A stretch of 64,000 nt of DNA from Babylonia areolata (Eukaryota > Mollusca > Gastropoda > Neogastropoda > Buccinidae), in NCBI RefSeq assembly GCF_041734735.1, contig NC_134879.1:10870810-10934809 (forward strand), in the 5' to 3' direction. The position numbers and the translations under genes are program-made. Positions 38,001-50,696 of this stretch are shown here, piece after piece. Numbering within the stretch: the stretch's first letter is position 1; each line of letters opens with the position of its first letter. The notes under the pieces are model-generated. The model was not told the origin of the DNA. It ran no database searches and saw nothing but the letters and a program-made list of their open reading frames with translations.

Positions 38001-41000
38001 GTCTCTCAGCTATGATCTGAAATATTACGAGGCTTTGAACATAAAGCTCATCTTCATATTTGTACTCAGAAGTCCATGGCTCAGGGACAGTAAAGTTTAG
38101 GGGGTGTGTGTGTGTACGCGCACACGCGCTTATTTTCTAAACAGGTATGCCGAGATCATTTTTGTATTGGTGTGGTTGGTATCTCTTGCATTTTCATGGG
38201 AAGAATGCTAATGATATGCCTGCTGGATGCCTGTTTTGTGTTTTCTCTTGTGCAGGTGTGTAATCACCCAGAACTGTTTGAGCGGAAAGAAGCCAGAACG
38301 CCTTTCTGCATGCTGATAGACGACTACAACCTGCCCAAACAGGTGTACAGGGACGGCATTGTGGAGCAAGCGTTCCCCAGCAAGAACCACATCCTCTACA
38401 ACAAGCTGTACATCCACTCACCAGCCCATGTTCACCAGGCTCTCTTCCATCAAGGTAAGGACAAACCATGTATCCAAAAATGTGCAAGTAAGTTCAACTT
38501 TTGATTCTGAAACTTCTTCTGTGTGTCCCAAAGCTTTTAGCTTGCACATCTACAGGTTGCTGTATGTAAAAGAAACACAAAAAAAGTTGTTTTTTTTTCA
38601 GCTGGATGAAAGAAACATCTTCACAGAATCTAAGAATGTCTGAGCTTTTCTGCACTCCCAAGCAATGTGTGAGAGTATTTCAGACTGGTATCTGAATTTC
38701 AGTCTCCAGGCAGCGTACAACCCTGCAGAATACAGGGCCTTTAGTTTTGTATGTTTCTAATGAAGAGTGATGTATGTCTATTTCGTCTACTTATTTCGCT
38801 GTCTTTCATTTTTTCTCGGAACAGTATGGTGTCCATGAATCGATTGCGATCGTGTCTTGATTTTAGCCCGATCGCCCAATCGAGCCATATAATTATGTGA
38901 CCTGGTTGAAGACATTATTTGACAAGAAACAAGAACACCAGAGAATCGACAGACAGACAGAAAATACGAAAAAAAACTTAGCTGTATGAAGAGCACAGGA
39001 ACAGGAGTCAAGATGGCTGCCGGAAAAAGAGGGCGCTAGTCAGGGGTAAACAGGGGAGGTAACCTACTTCGGGAGGTTATCAGCCGTAGCTACTTTCATT
39101 TTCTCCATGTAGGCGGATTGTTGTTTGCACAGGACAGGAATGTCAGACCCCTGCTGGAGTCTGCACTAGTGGGTCACGGTAAGTATGTTACTTAAATGTT
39201 ATTTTAGGAAGAAAATTTCCTTTTACTTGTGTGAAAGGGGTCATTGTGGATGGATCCAGTGTTAACTTGTCCATGGAGAGGACTTAATTTATTGAGACTT
39301 TTTTTTTTTCCCTAGATGGCCCAGTGACAAGCTGTCAGTCTTTCCTGTTTGGCATGGACATGTCACCACAGCAGCTGTATTCTTACATGTTTGGTGGTTT
39401 CCTGGTCAGGTCAGTGAACTACATAGGCGTAACAGCATGTGTGTACTTGAGTATTTTTGTATTATATATATATATAAACATATTACATGCATTCAGATGA
39501 ACTGGTCAGAAGTTACCTATGCATCCAGATAAACAAATTGATTATGCTTTCAGAAGCTTGTTCTTTTTCTTACTCTCAGACAGATACGCTTCAGCACGCA
39601 CACATACACTCAGAACACACAACATTGTGTGCTTGCATGCACTCACACAATTCTGTTTTGTGACACATGCACAGATATGTATGCACACAGACGACATATA
39701 GTTTTACACACTCAGGTACAAACTTCCTCACACATTCATAGTCTTTCTCAAACACACAGAGGGATGGAAGAGAGAGCAAGTGATTGATTGATGCAGACTT
39801 TATTACAGATTTCTGGCATTTTATTTGCCTTAAAAATTAACACAAGCTACTGATTAGTGAGATATATATCAGTGAGTCTAATGCAGATTTGTTCTGACTT
39901 GAAAAGATCATGGAAGTTTCCAAGAAAATGTCATATCTTATGATAAAACCATGACTGATATATTTAGAAATGTTATATCAAGCCTGGAAGTTGCCTTTGT
40001 GGAAAGTAAGACGGGGGGTTGGACAGCTGTGTTGACTGGTGTCCAGGTGGCTGGGGGTGTTCTTGGCCTACAAGGCAGCCTACAGGATACACCAGCGCCA
40101 CCAGTGGCAGCAGGACCCTTTCAGTGCCAGGGACTGCCTCAACCTGGCACCCCTGGCAGTCACCTCCATGCCCAACTTGGCCTCCAGTCCCGTCCTGGGC
40201 AGGCTGGTCTTCACCCAGCCGACTGGCAGCAGTTACACTTACCTGCCGCACACCCTCCACTACATGCAGGAGACCACCGCTCACCGCCACACCCGAGCAC
40301 GCCACATCCGCATGAAGAAGTCCGGTACGCCCCCAACGTCCCCTACCAAGGTGGGTGCTGGTGTGTTGTTGTGAAATGGTGTGTCTGTGTTTGTTTGAAG
40401 CTTGTGGATGTCCGAATTCTTTTAGTTGGGTTTCCACTGACTGCAGTGAAGGTGTTAGCATCAAAGACCTGCCGAGAGTTGGTCATTGATTTGAAACTCA
40501 TTAGAAGCATATTATTAGATTGGGTTTTTTTTTGGGTTTTTTTTTCACTTTGGCCTGGCAAGTCCTTTTACCAGATGTCAGTGCATGGGCTCAAATGGAA
40601 AGACAGGGACAGCTCTGTAAAGCGTAATCCACTTCATGAAAGTGTTTTCAAAGGAGTTTCTAAAATTCCTGATCGGCACTTCATGTTTTTATATGGTATG
40701 ATGATAGATTACGAAGAAAGCTCAATCTTATAGTCTCAGATCAGATTCTGCTGTTTTGTCCTTTTATCTTTTAAATGTCTCCCCAACCCCTAACCCATAG
40801 CACCCCCCTCCTCTCCTGATAACTGTTGTCATTAGTATGTCAGATTTATTGAATGACAAATATTGAATAACAAACAACCCAGCATTGATATGAATTGGGA
40901 TCAGTTGTGCTCAAATACAAAATAAGGCCATTATTATGATTGTTATTATTATTATGATTATTATGTATTCTTGAAATTTATATAGCGCCTATCTTCAGTC

Positions 41001-44000
41001 AGAAACCAGTTTCTACAATCTTTACAAAAACAGTCATTTGCACAACAGGCTGCCTACCTGTGTTGAGCTGACTTGGGAGCTGCTTTTGATATATCTGTAT
41101 GAAGATGGTGATGTTTGACGTGGTGATATGAACATGCAATGTGTGCAGCAGCACCATTCTCCGGTGAAGAGCCCAACCCATGGTGAAGAGTTCACGTTGC
41201 CTGTCCACCCCCACAAGGCACGGCCACCCAAGGTGCTGGACACGCAGCTCACCTCTATACCTAGGCTGGTCTGTGCTCTTGTGCCCAAGGTAGGGATGCT
41301 TCAGTTTTTTGATGACATTCTTTTTTTTTTCTTTTTTTTTTTCTTTTTTTTTGGTGTTCTGAACCAGTTGTTTTTCACACTTTTTGTTTTTATTATTATT
41401 TTAGTGTGTTTGCTCTGACCTGTTTTAAGATTATGAAAGAAACACACAAATGGTGCTTTTATGTTTCATTCCTCCTTTTTGAAAATAGCTTGGGGATGGG
41501 GGAGGTGCTGTGGTGGAGAGTTTGATGACAGTTTAAATTCTGTATGTTGCTAAACTCATGTCACTCAGTACACTGAACACGATAGTGTGGTTTCCACATG
41601 GAGGTGTTTTAGTTGTCAGTTGATGATGGTATTTACTCTGGTCTTGAGATGACAGCTGTCAATACCTGCCCATACGGCATCATCACTTGTCTGTGTAACG
41701 TCATCACCTGCGCGTCATGTTTGTTTGACCATTGTCTGTGTCCTTGCCCAGGTGGTGTGCCCCCCACGAAGGCTGCACTGTGTGGACCGCAGCGCGGAAT
41801 GGGACCGGCTGCGGCAGAGCCTGTGCGGCACCCTGGAGACAAAGCGGTCGCTGCTGTACGGCTGCCCAGAGCTTTACTGGGAGAGGTGCTACCCTGCGGC
41901 CAGGTTCAGCAACGAGCTGCCTGGGGGGCTGTGCGCTGTGTTGCCTCACTTCGGCTGGCACGCTGTACAGATACCAGGTCAGTCAGGGACGCTTGCTGGG
42001 GTTCAAGAAGCGTGTGGAAGTTTGGAACAGTCTTGGAAAAAATGAGAGAATCATTTCCAGGGCTTGAAACGACTTGGGAAAGATATATTTTTCCCCTTCA
42101 GGCATAGATGTAATGATGTACCATCTTTCAGGTCATACTGTTTGTGACTGACAACCGTCACTGAACACCTTCTCTTATTTGTCAAGATTACATTCCCATG
42201 ACATTATTTTCACCCCACCACCCCCTCCCCCGTTCTTAGAATATATTATGGTGGATTGGAATCTGATTGGATCTAAGTTGATAATGCTCTGTGATCATGA
42301 TCACTGTGTACCTTTTTGGAGGAGGGGGCAGTAGCTGCTCAGTCACTTTCAGATGTTTGTTTCTCATTTGTTCTGTCTCTCTTGTTCACTGCAGTCCTGT
42401 GTCCCAGTTTTGCTTTGTCTCAGTGATAGAATATATAGAAGGTTGAATGTTTACCTCATGGTACTTCCATTGATCGTTAGTATGTCATGGCTGTCTTTGA
42501 GGTCAGCTGATTAGGTGCATTTGGCACATTCTCTAGTTTCTCAGTACTGCCCTATATCCCTCACCTCCATTCCCTCATCCTGAGCTGTTGTGAGTAATTT
42601 AGAATTTATCTTTTACCTTTCAAGGTGCGCAAAAGTTTTCCTGCAGAGGTGTAATGATGTACCATCTTTCGGGTCATACTGTCTGTGACTGACAGCTATC
42701 ACTGAACACCTGTCAGGGTTTCTCATTTTATATACAGAGTCTGTTGGAACAAGTAGCTTTTGAAAATTAAAATATCTGTCCCATGGCCTTCCCCAAAACA
42801 TGAATTAAAGCTATGGCAGGGAGGGGTCTGAATAGATCACAAGTTAACATTGCTGTTAACATTGCTGTTTGATTGCTGTAATTGTAAATCCTGGAGTTGT
42901 CCTTGTATATCCTGGAGTTGAGGGTAAAACCTGCTTACTCACTGTCTGTTGTTTACTTCTCTCTCTTCCACTGTTGTCCCACACTGTAGTTTTTCTGTCT
43001 CAGTGGCGTAGTTGTTGATATTTCCTCATGGTATTTCTAGTTAGTGAGTTCACATAGTGCTTGTCTGTGGAGGTCAGCTGAGTAAATATGTTTGGCACAT
43101 TCATTAACTTCTTGCCACTCATGAAATTCCCCCCTGTCCTGCTCCTCTTGTCTTCCGTCCTGAGTAGCCCTGATTTATTTTGAAATATTATTTTTGAGTT
43201 CCAAGGTTAGTAAGGGTTCTGCTGAGGTGTAATGATGTACCATCTTTTGGTTCTGACTGATTGTGACTTGACAACTGTCACTGAATACCTTCTGTCATGA
43301 TTTGTTACTAAATAGATTTTTGTGTGTGTCTCATTTGAATTGAAGCAGGTTTAAAAAAAAAAAAAACAAATATATAGACCTTGTTGCTATTCCCACCATG
43401 TTTTGAATAATGTTATGGCAGGGTTGGTCTGATCATTATCCTTTTGGAGCAGATGGGAGCAGCTGCTTTGACACTGTCATTTATTTTTCTTTCATTCTCT
43501 TTTTTCTGCATTTCACTGCCGTCCCATGGTTTGATTTTGCTCAGTAATGCAGTGTGTTAAAGCTGGAAATACGTACTTCCGTTGACACCTTCTCTACCTT
43601 CTCAGCACTCCCCACGTACCCCATGTTTGCGTACCCCTGCTTCCCCCCAAATCCTCCAATCATCCCCACTTTCTCTCCCTGAGCCTGAGCAGTCCTGAAG
43701 TGTTCAGAATTAAAGGTTGAAATTTTTCGACAAGTACAAGTTTTTATGCAGAGGTGTAATGATGTACCATCTTTCGGGTCATACTGTCTGTGACTGACAA
43801 CTATCACTGAACACCTGTCAGGATTTATCATTTACTGGTTTTCTGGATCTAATTGCCCTGACCTCATCATTTTTTTTAATTGGAACACTTAGCCCTTTTG
43901 GAAAATTAAAACTTGCCACTTCATGCAGTGAATTATCTCACAGTACATTAGGGTCTGAATGGATTACAGTGAACCTTTTTGGAGTAGAGGCAAAGAGCTG

Positions 44001-47000
44001 CTTACTCTTTGTCTGTAATTTATTTTTCTTTCTCTCTGTCTCTTTCTTTATCTCTCTCTCTCTCTTCCACTGCTGTCCTACATTCCTGTTAAGCTTGGTC
44101 TCAGTGATGCGGTATATATGCTCAGTATGTTAACCTTGTGCTTTCATTGAATTCTGGTTATCTGTGCCTGTCTAGATAGATATGGAGGTCAACTGATTTA
44201 CGATGTTTGTTATCTTTTGATTCACAGTACTTTCCATATTGCCCCTTGCCCCTTTTTTTGCTAATTCTGTCCTAAGCAGTTGTGATTTTAATTTTTTTAT
44301 TTTTAGAAGTTATCTTTTTACAGTTTGAGGTTAGAAAGAGTCCTGCAGAGGTGTAATGATGTACCATCTTTCGGGTCTGACTGATTGTGACTGACAACTG
44401 TCACTGAACACCTTCTGAAGTTCCGTCAGAGTTTGTTACCAGATAGATTTTTTGTGTCATATTTGAATTGAAACGGGTTTTTTTATTATAAAAATATAGA
44501 CCTTGTCCCTATTCCCACTATGTTTTGAATAATGTTATGGCAGGGTTGGTCTGAATGGATCATAAATAATAGTGCTGTTTGATCATTATCCTTTTGGAGC
44601 AGATGGGAGCAGCTACTTTGACAGTGTCATTTATTTTTCTTTCGTTCTCTTTTTCTCTGCATTTCACTGCAGTCCCGTAGTTTGATTTTGCTGGCTCAGT
44701 GATACAAGGTGTATAAGCTGGAAATATGTTCTTCCGTTAATCATTGGCATGTTGTGCCTGTCTTTTGACCTCAGCTGAGAACTACATTTGACACTTTCTC
44801 TAACTTCACAGCACTCCTGACAAATCCCATGTTTGTGCACCCCTGCCTTCCCCCAAATCCTCTAATTATATCCACTTTCTCTCCCATGGAGCCAGAGCAG
44901 TTCTGATGTATTCAGAATTCATGGTTGAAATTTTTGGACAGTGTAAGTTTTTATGCAGAGGTGTAATGATGTACCATCTTTCGGGTCATACTGTCTGTGA
45001 CTGACAACTATCACTGAACACCTGTCAGGATTTATCATTAACTGGTTTTCTGGATCTAATTTGCCTTGACCTCATCTTTTTTTTTTAATTGGAACACTTA
45101 GCCCTTTTGGAAAATTAAAACTTATCACTGTATCTATTGACCTGAATACCAGGCATTATGTCACAGTACATTAGGTTCTGAATGGATTCCAGTGAATCTT
45201 TTTGGAGCAGAGGCTAAGAGCTGCTTACCTGTTGTCTGTCATTTAAATTTCTTTCTCTCTTAGTCTGTCCCTCTTACACTGCAGTCCTGTATTCCAGTTA
45301 AGCTTGTTCTCGGTGGTACAGTGTATATGCTCAATATGTTAACCATATAGTACTAACATATAGTACTTTAGATGAGTTCCAGCATTTTGTGCATGTCTAG
45401 ATTTAGAGGTCAGCTGCCCACTTCTTCTAACTGCACCCTGACCAGTTATGATTTTGTTTTTGGAAATAATCTTTCTGTGTTTTAAGGTTTGTGAGTCCTG
45501 CAGAGGTGTAATGATGTACCATCTTTCGGGTCATACTGTCTGTGACTGACAGCTATCACTGAACACCTGTCAGGATTTATCATTTACTGCTTTTCTGGAT
45601 CAAATCACCATGATGTTAATCACATTTTGTTGAAATTGAAACAGATACCAGTAGCCTTTTTAGAAGAAAAAGACAGAAAAAGAAAAAAGTCAATTTCACC
45701 TGCCCTGTATACCATGAATCATGTTTCAGTAGATTAGGGTCTGAATGGATGACAAATTGATATTGCTCTTTGATATAACGGTGATTCTTGTTGGAGCAGA
45801 GGGTAGTAGCTACTCAGCATTGTCAGTTATAAAAGTCTCGTTCGTTATCTTTAAAAAAATAAAATGTACCTGTGTTGTTTCCAAATTTTGCTGTCCAAGA
45901 TGCTTGCCTTACAGTTTTCCTGCAAAGGTGTATGATGTATCATCTTTCGGGTCATACTGTCTTTGACTGACAACTGTTACTGAACACCTGTCAGGAGTTA
46001 TTGTTTAGGGCTGGTTGTTTTTTGCTTACATTAAAAATACCCCCCCTTCCCCATGACATCAAATTTTGTTAAGTTACTTTAGCCTTTGATTAGGAAAAAA
46101 GTCCCATTTATTTTCCTCCTACACCTGAAATATATAATGGAATGGCAGGATTTGGACAGACATGATATTCTCAGATTTTTGTCTTATTTCATACAGGGAG
46201 TAATAGCTTCACAGTCAGTCAGCTGTCATGTAATTTGCTTTTCTTTTGCTTACTCTCATTCATTGCTGTCTCTTTTGTCTGTTCTGATCAGTGATGCAGT
46301 GTATAATAAGCTAGATAAGATGTTTTACTTCATGGTATTTGTATGTTCTGTTTTGTACACTCCTACCACAGAGAAACAAGCAGTGTGAATTAATTTGACA
46401 GATAAGGAATCCTTGGTCAGCGATGCAGGCAAGCTGTATGTGCTGGACTCTCTGCTACAGCGACTCAAGAGAGAAGGCCACAGAGTGCTCATTTATTCAC
46501 AGATGACACGCATGATCGACTTGCTAGAGGTAATTATAATTTTTTTTTTAGTTTTGTATATTTCTAACTTTTTTTGTTTGTCCTGAATGGATATAAAGTT
46601 CTTTATAAGTACTTTAACAAACATTATATGCTAATTCTGAACAGAAATATTTTAAAGCATTTTTCATTTGTAGCTTTTTACAAAAGTTCTTTAATTCCAA
46701 GGAATAAATATCCATTTTGTGTGTGCGTGTCATGTCTCCTCTGCTGTTCTGGTGGTCATAGTCGGTCACGATTGATGATTGACCATCATACATACAAACA
46801 TTTTTTCAGTGTCTAGTGAAATGCACACTGTGTGCCGACAGGAGTACATGGTGTGCCGCAAGCACACCTTCAAGCGACTGGACGGCTCCTCCAGGATCTC
46901 TGACCGCCGAGACATGGTGGCTGACTTCCAGACCAAGTCCGACATCTTTGTCTTCCTGCTCAGCACACGGGCTGGAGGCCTGGGCATCAACCTCACTGCT

Positions 47001-50000
47001 GCTGACACGGTTGGTGGTCATCTATTGATCCCCCTATTGATTTGATTGAATGACCATATTTTAATGTCTGCTGGTCTTTCTTTAGTCTTCTGCGGAACCG
47101 TTTCTTTCCACTTCCTCCATGTTGTAAATATAATTGAATGTATTTGCAGATGATATTTAGGAACAGATTGTGTAGTCAGTCATTCATTGTACGTTTCCTC
47201 ATGCCTGGTGTAATGATGGACCATCTTTCGGGTCATATTTCCTGTGATGACAATTATCACTGAACACCATTTAGTGTCTTTTGTTTTGATTGTGAGAAAG
47301 AAGTCATCAGTGACTTCACTGCATAGTTATTCCGTTTTTCCCTTCCTCTCTTGAAGATTGTTGTTAACTTCAAACTACAAATAAATGTTTGTTTTTATAA
47401 GGTGGAGGGGTGGTGATATGAACATTTCCTTTTGTTTTATTTGAATGTCGGGAGGATCTGTAACTGAAAGCCAGTTTTCAGCTGATGAATTAAAGTTTTG
47501 GAAAAAGAAAGAAAAGAAAACACTTATGCTTTGGACTTTGCTCATTTTATGCTCAGATACAACCTGCTTATCCCAAAGAGTAATGATGACTGATTTTCTC
47601 TGGATCAGAAAAGACCATGCTTTTCAGCAAAGTAAACTGAAGAAGATGGAGATATTTACGGAGAGGATGATTTGATTTATTCTGGGAGAGGATGGTCAGG
47701 AGAGGATGGTCTGAATTTGTCTGAATTCATTCTGGAGATATTGGTCTGAATTCTTCATGCTCCCCCGCTCCCCTCCTCCCCCCGGGACATCAGAAATATT
47801 TTGATCAATTGAGTGAATTATTAAGTACTTCTGCATGTGATTATGGCTTATCAAAGCTTCAGTAACTTGATCCTCACCTGTAATGGCAAAATTTGGCTGC
47901 TATTTAAATACTTAGTCAGAAATGGAACTATGTGGACCTTGCTTGGATTTTGCTCAGTTAATACATAGACAAAACAGGTTTATCCCAAAGAGTAATGATA
48001 ACATAACTCTGTTCTTTGGATCAAAGAAGACATTTGCAATGATAATCATTGATCATATATTTCAGAAATGCCACGTTACGTAATTTATGGAGAGGATGGT
48101 CTGAGTTGCCCCTTTGCTTCTCACCCCCATCTCCTCAGAGAAGAAAAAAGTCTTGATTGAGCAAGGAGCTAGTGTGATGATGGACCATCTTTCGGGTCAT
48201 ATTGCCCATGATGACAACAGTCACTGAACACCTTTAGTCAGAAAGATTTCAGGAACGTGCAAGATAATACTGAAAGCAAATTCACTAACTTATCAAGCAA
48301 ACTTTCATATCAGCATTAAAGTTTAAACGTGCAACTGAAATGTTAGTGGCCCAGCTTTCCAGCACTTATATCAGTAATATTCCAGAATAAATCTTCACTT
48401 TGGAACTTAGTGTAAGATCTGATGTGCAGTACCAGAAATATTTGGGATTTGTTTTAATTGATCTGATGTGCAGTACCAAAAATATTTGGGATTTGTTTTA
48501 ATTGATCTGATGTGCAGTACCAGAAATATTTGGGATTTGTTTTAATTGATCTGATGTGCAGTACCAAAAATATTTGGGATTTGTTTTAATTACACAACCT
48601 TTACATTGACTCACCACTTAGAAGAAGTTACAGATCAAGATTCCTGTTCTGTGGAACATTCCTTTGAATAACACGCAGACGTTTAGGGTTATGACCCATA
48701 ACTACAATCCATAGAAGACTGTTTCACTTTCAGTGGAGTGTTCTTTATTCTGTCTGATAGAGCTGATCACCTCAGGAGTACTGGAGCCACTGAATCTGCA
48801 GCAAAAGAATACTTACAGTATTTTGAGAATTATAAGATATGTGAATCTCTAGTCTTTCAAACATGTTCATTTGAGGTCAACTGAAAAACTCGAGTCCATG
48901 CTTTATCAGCTTAACCGAATGTTTAAAACCTGACGTTTCTTTAAGCATGTCCATGAAGTAGCGCTCATAGTTATTTCATTGAACAAACTTTGTATTAGAT
49001 GGTGATGGTGTAATGATGGACCATCTTTCGGGTCATATTTCTTATGATGATAACCATTACTGAACACCACACCATTCTGAAATTTTATAATAATAAAAAA
49101 GGGTTTTTCTACCCAAATGATATTGCTTTCTGAATGACGCACTGTCCAGTCTGTATGCCCTTCCCTGGCTCAGCAAAATTGTTTTATTTACCATAAAAAC
49201 ACAAGGAATACATGAAGTGCAGAAGATAACTTGCTTTTTCTTAATGCCGGTAATTGTTAGTTTGGATTTTCTCTCCCTTGAAACAAATTTCCTCTTTGTG
49301 GCAAATACACAGTCTATTTCAACCCTTTCTTGAAATATTTTTTATAGAAAAGACATTGTTTTGAAAACATAAATTATAATACTCGTCATTCACTCACAAT
49401 CTGTAATCTTGTTTTTATGTTGATAGTGTGATGATGGACCATCTTTCGGGTTATATTTCTTACGACTGCCGTCACATGAGTGGAGATGCCAGGCAGTACA
49501 GACCTGCCATACAAAGTGAACTGAATTAAAATTTTTTAAAAAGCTTTGTTGAAAAGGAAGTACAGTGACAAGAATTCTAACAATTTTACTCAAGTTTGTC
49601 ACCATTTTGGCTTTCGTCATCATCAAGTGTTAGCATATCGCAAAGTTGAGAACCTTCCAAACTAACTGACAGAGGTCTGTAAACTCTGTCTTACATGGTG
49701 TTCATTAATCATTATTTTAAACCTTTTAAGGGTATGGAAGAAGAGCAAAGATTAATGGGAAATAATTTTGAATGTTTTCATTGTTACTTAGCAGCTCACC
49801 ATATTTGAAACATAAAAAACCCTGCCTAAATGTTATGATGATCGAATTGTTTTGATTCCGTAAGATACCATCAGAATTAGTACTTTCTTGCAATATGTTG
49901 AGGAGTTTATTACTTGAACAAGAGAAGACGACATTCTTCCTGCAGTGTGGTGTGATGATGCACCATCTTTCGGGTCAGATCTCCTGATGACAGCTTTAAC

Positions 50001-50661
50001 TGAACACCACACTTGTCATTATATTATGTGCTTCAGTTGGAGGTTTATTAGTTTTATTTAAAGGCTGATTTATCATTTATTCAAGGACCTCACATCAGCA
50101 CTCAACATTGGAGAGAACAAGTTCTAACGGGAGTCTGATGCCATGTTTAGTCCAGACCTCACATTTTAACTCAGGGAAAATTGTTTTTGCTTCGGTCTTT
50201 ATCAGTGGCATTTATCTCCCCAATCTGTGATCACACAGCCGGCTTTCAGACATGATGCAGACTAGCTTGTGTTTGACTGCCATTATTTTACTGTGACACT
50301 GAGTATGTGTTTAAAGTCATGCCCAGATTCCAAGGTTATTCCAATAGCTAGTATTGTGTATTTTGTTTGTGTGAAAATTGCTTAAAAGTGAATGATGAAA
50401 TGGTGTGTTCAGGTAATCATTTATGACAGCGACTGTGAAAATGGCTAAAAGTGGCTGCTGCAATGTGTTTTCAGGTGATTTTCTACGACAGTGACTGGAA
50501 CCCTACAGTGGACCAGCAGGCCATGGACAGAGCCCATCGCTTGGGCCAGACCAAGCAGGTGACCGTGTATCGCCTCATCTGCCAGGGCACCATTGAGGAG
50601 AGGATCCTGCAGAGGGCCAAGGAGAAGAGTGAAGTAAGGGCTCAGGATTTCAGTTGTTCTG

Positions 50662-50696
<35 letters not shown>

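Noticed and set aside
39130-39178. Extra INO80 coding exon with good splice sites
   Set aside because: The preceding exon ends in phase 1 and direct joining to 39316 keeps the frame and matches human INO80. Including this segment breaks the frame.
42385-45420. Repeated CACTGCAG and GAGGTCAGC motifs as small non-coding exons between snoRNAs, as in snoRNA host genes
   Set aside because: Only about half of the units keep the AG acceptor, so the motifs look like shared ancestry of duplicated units rather than selected splice sites. RNA data could reopen this.
43541-49626. Recurring minus-strand peptide containing YDPKDG in several frames
   Set aside because: These are antisense translations of the snoRNA repeats (DPKDG comes from the guide), not a protein family.
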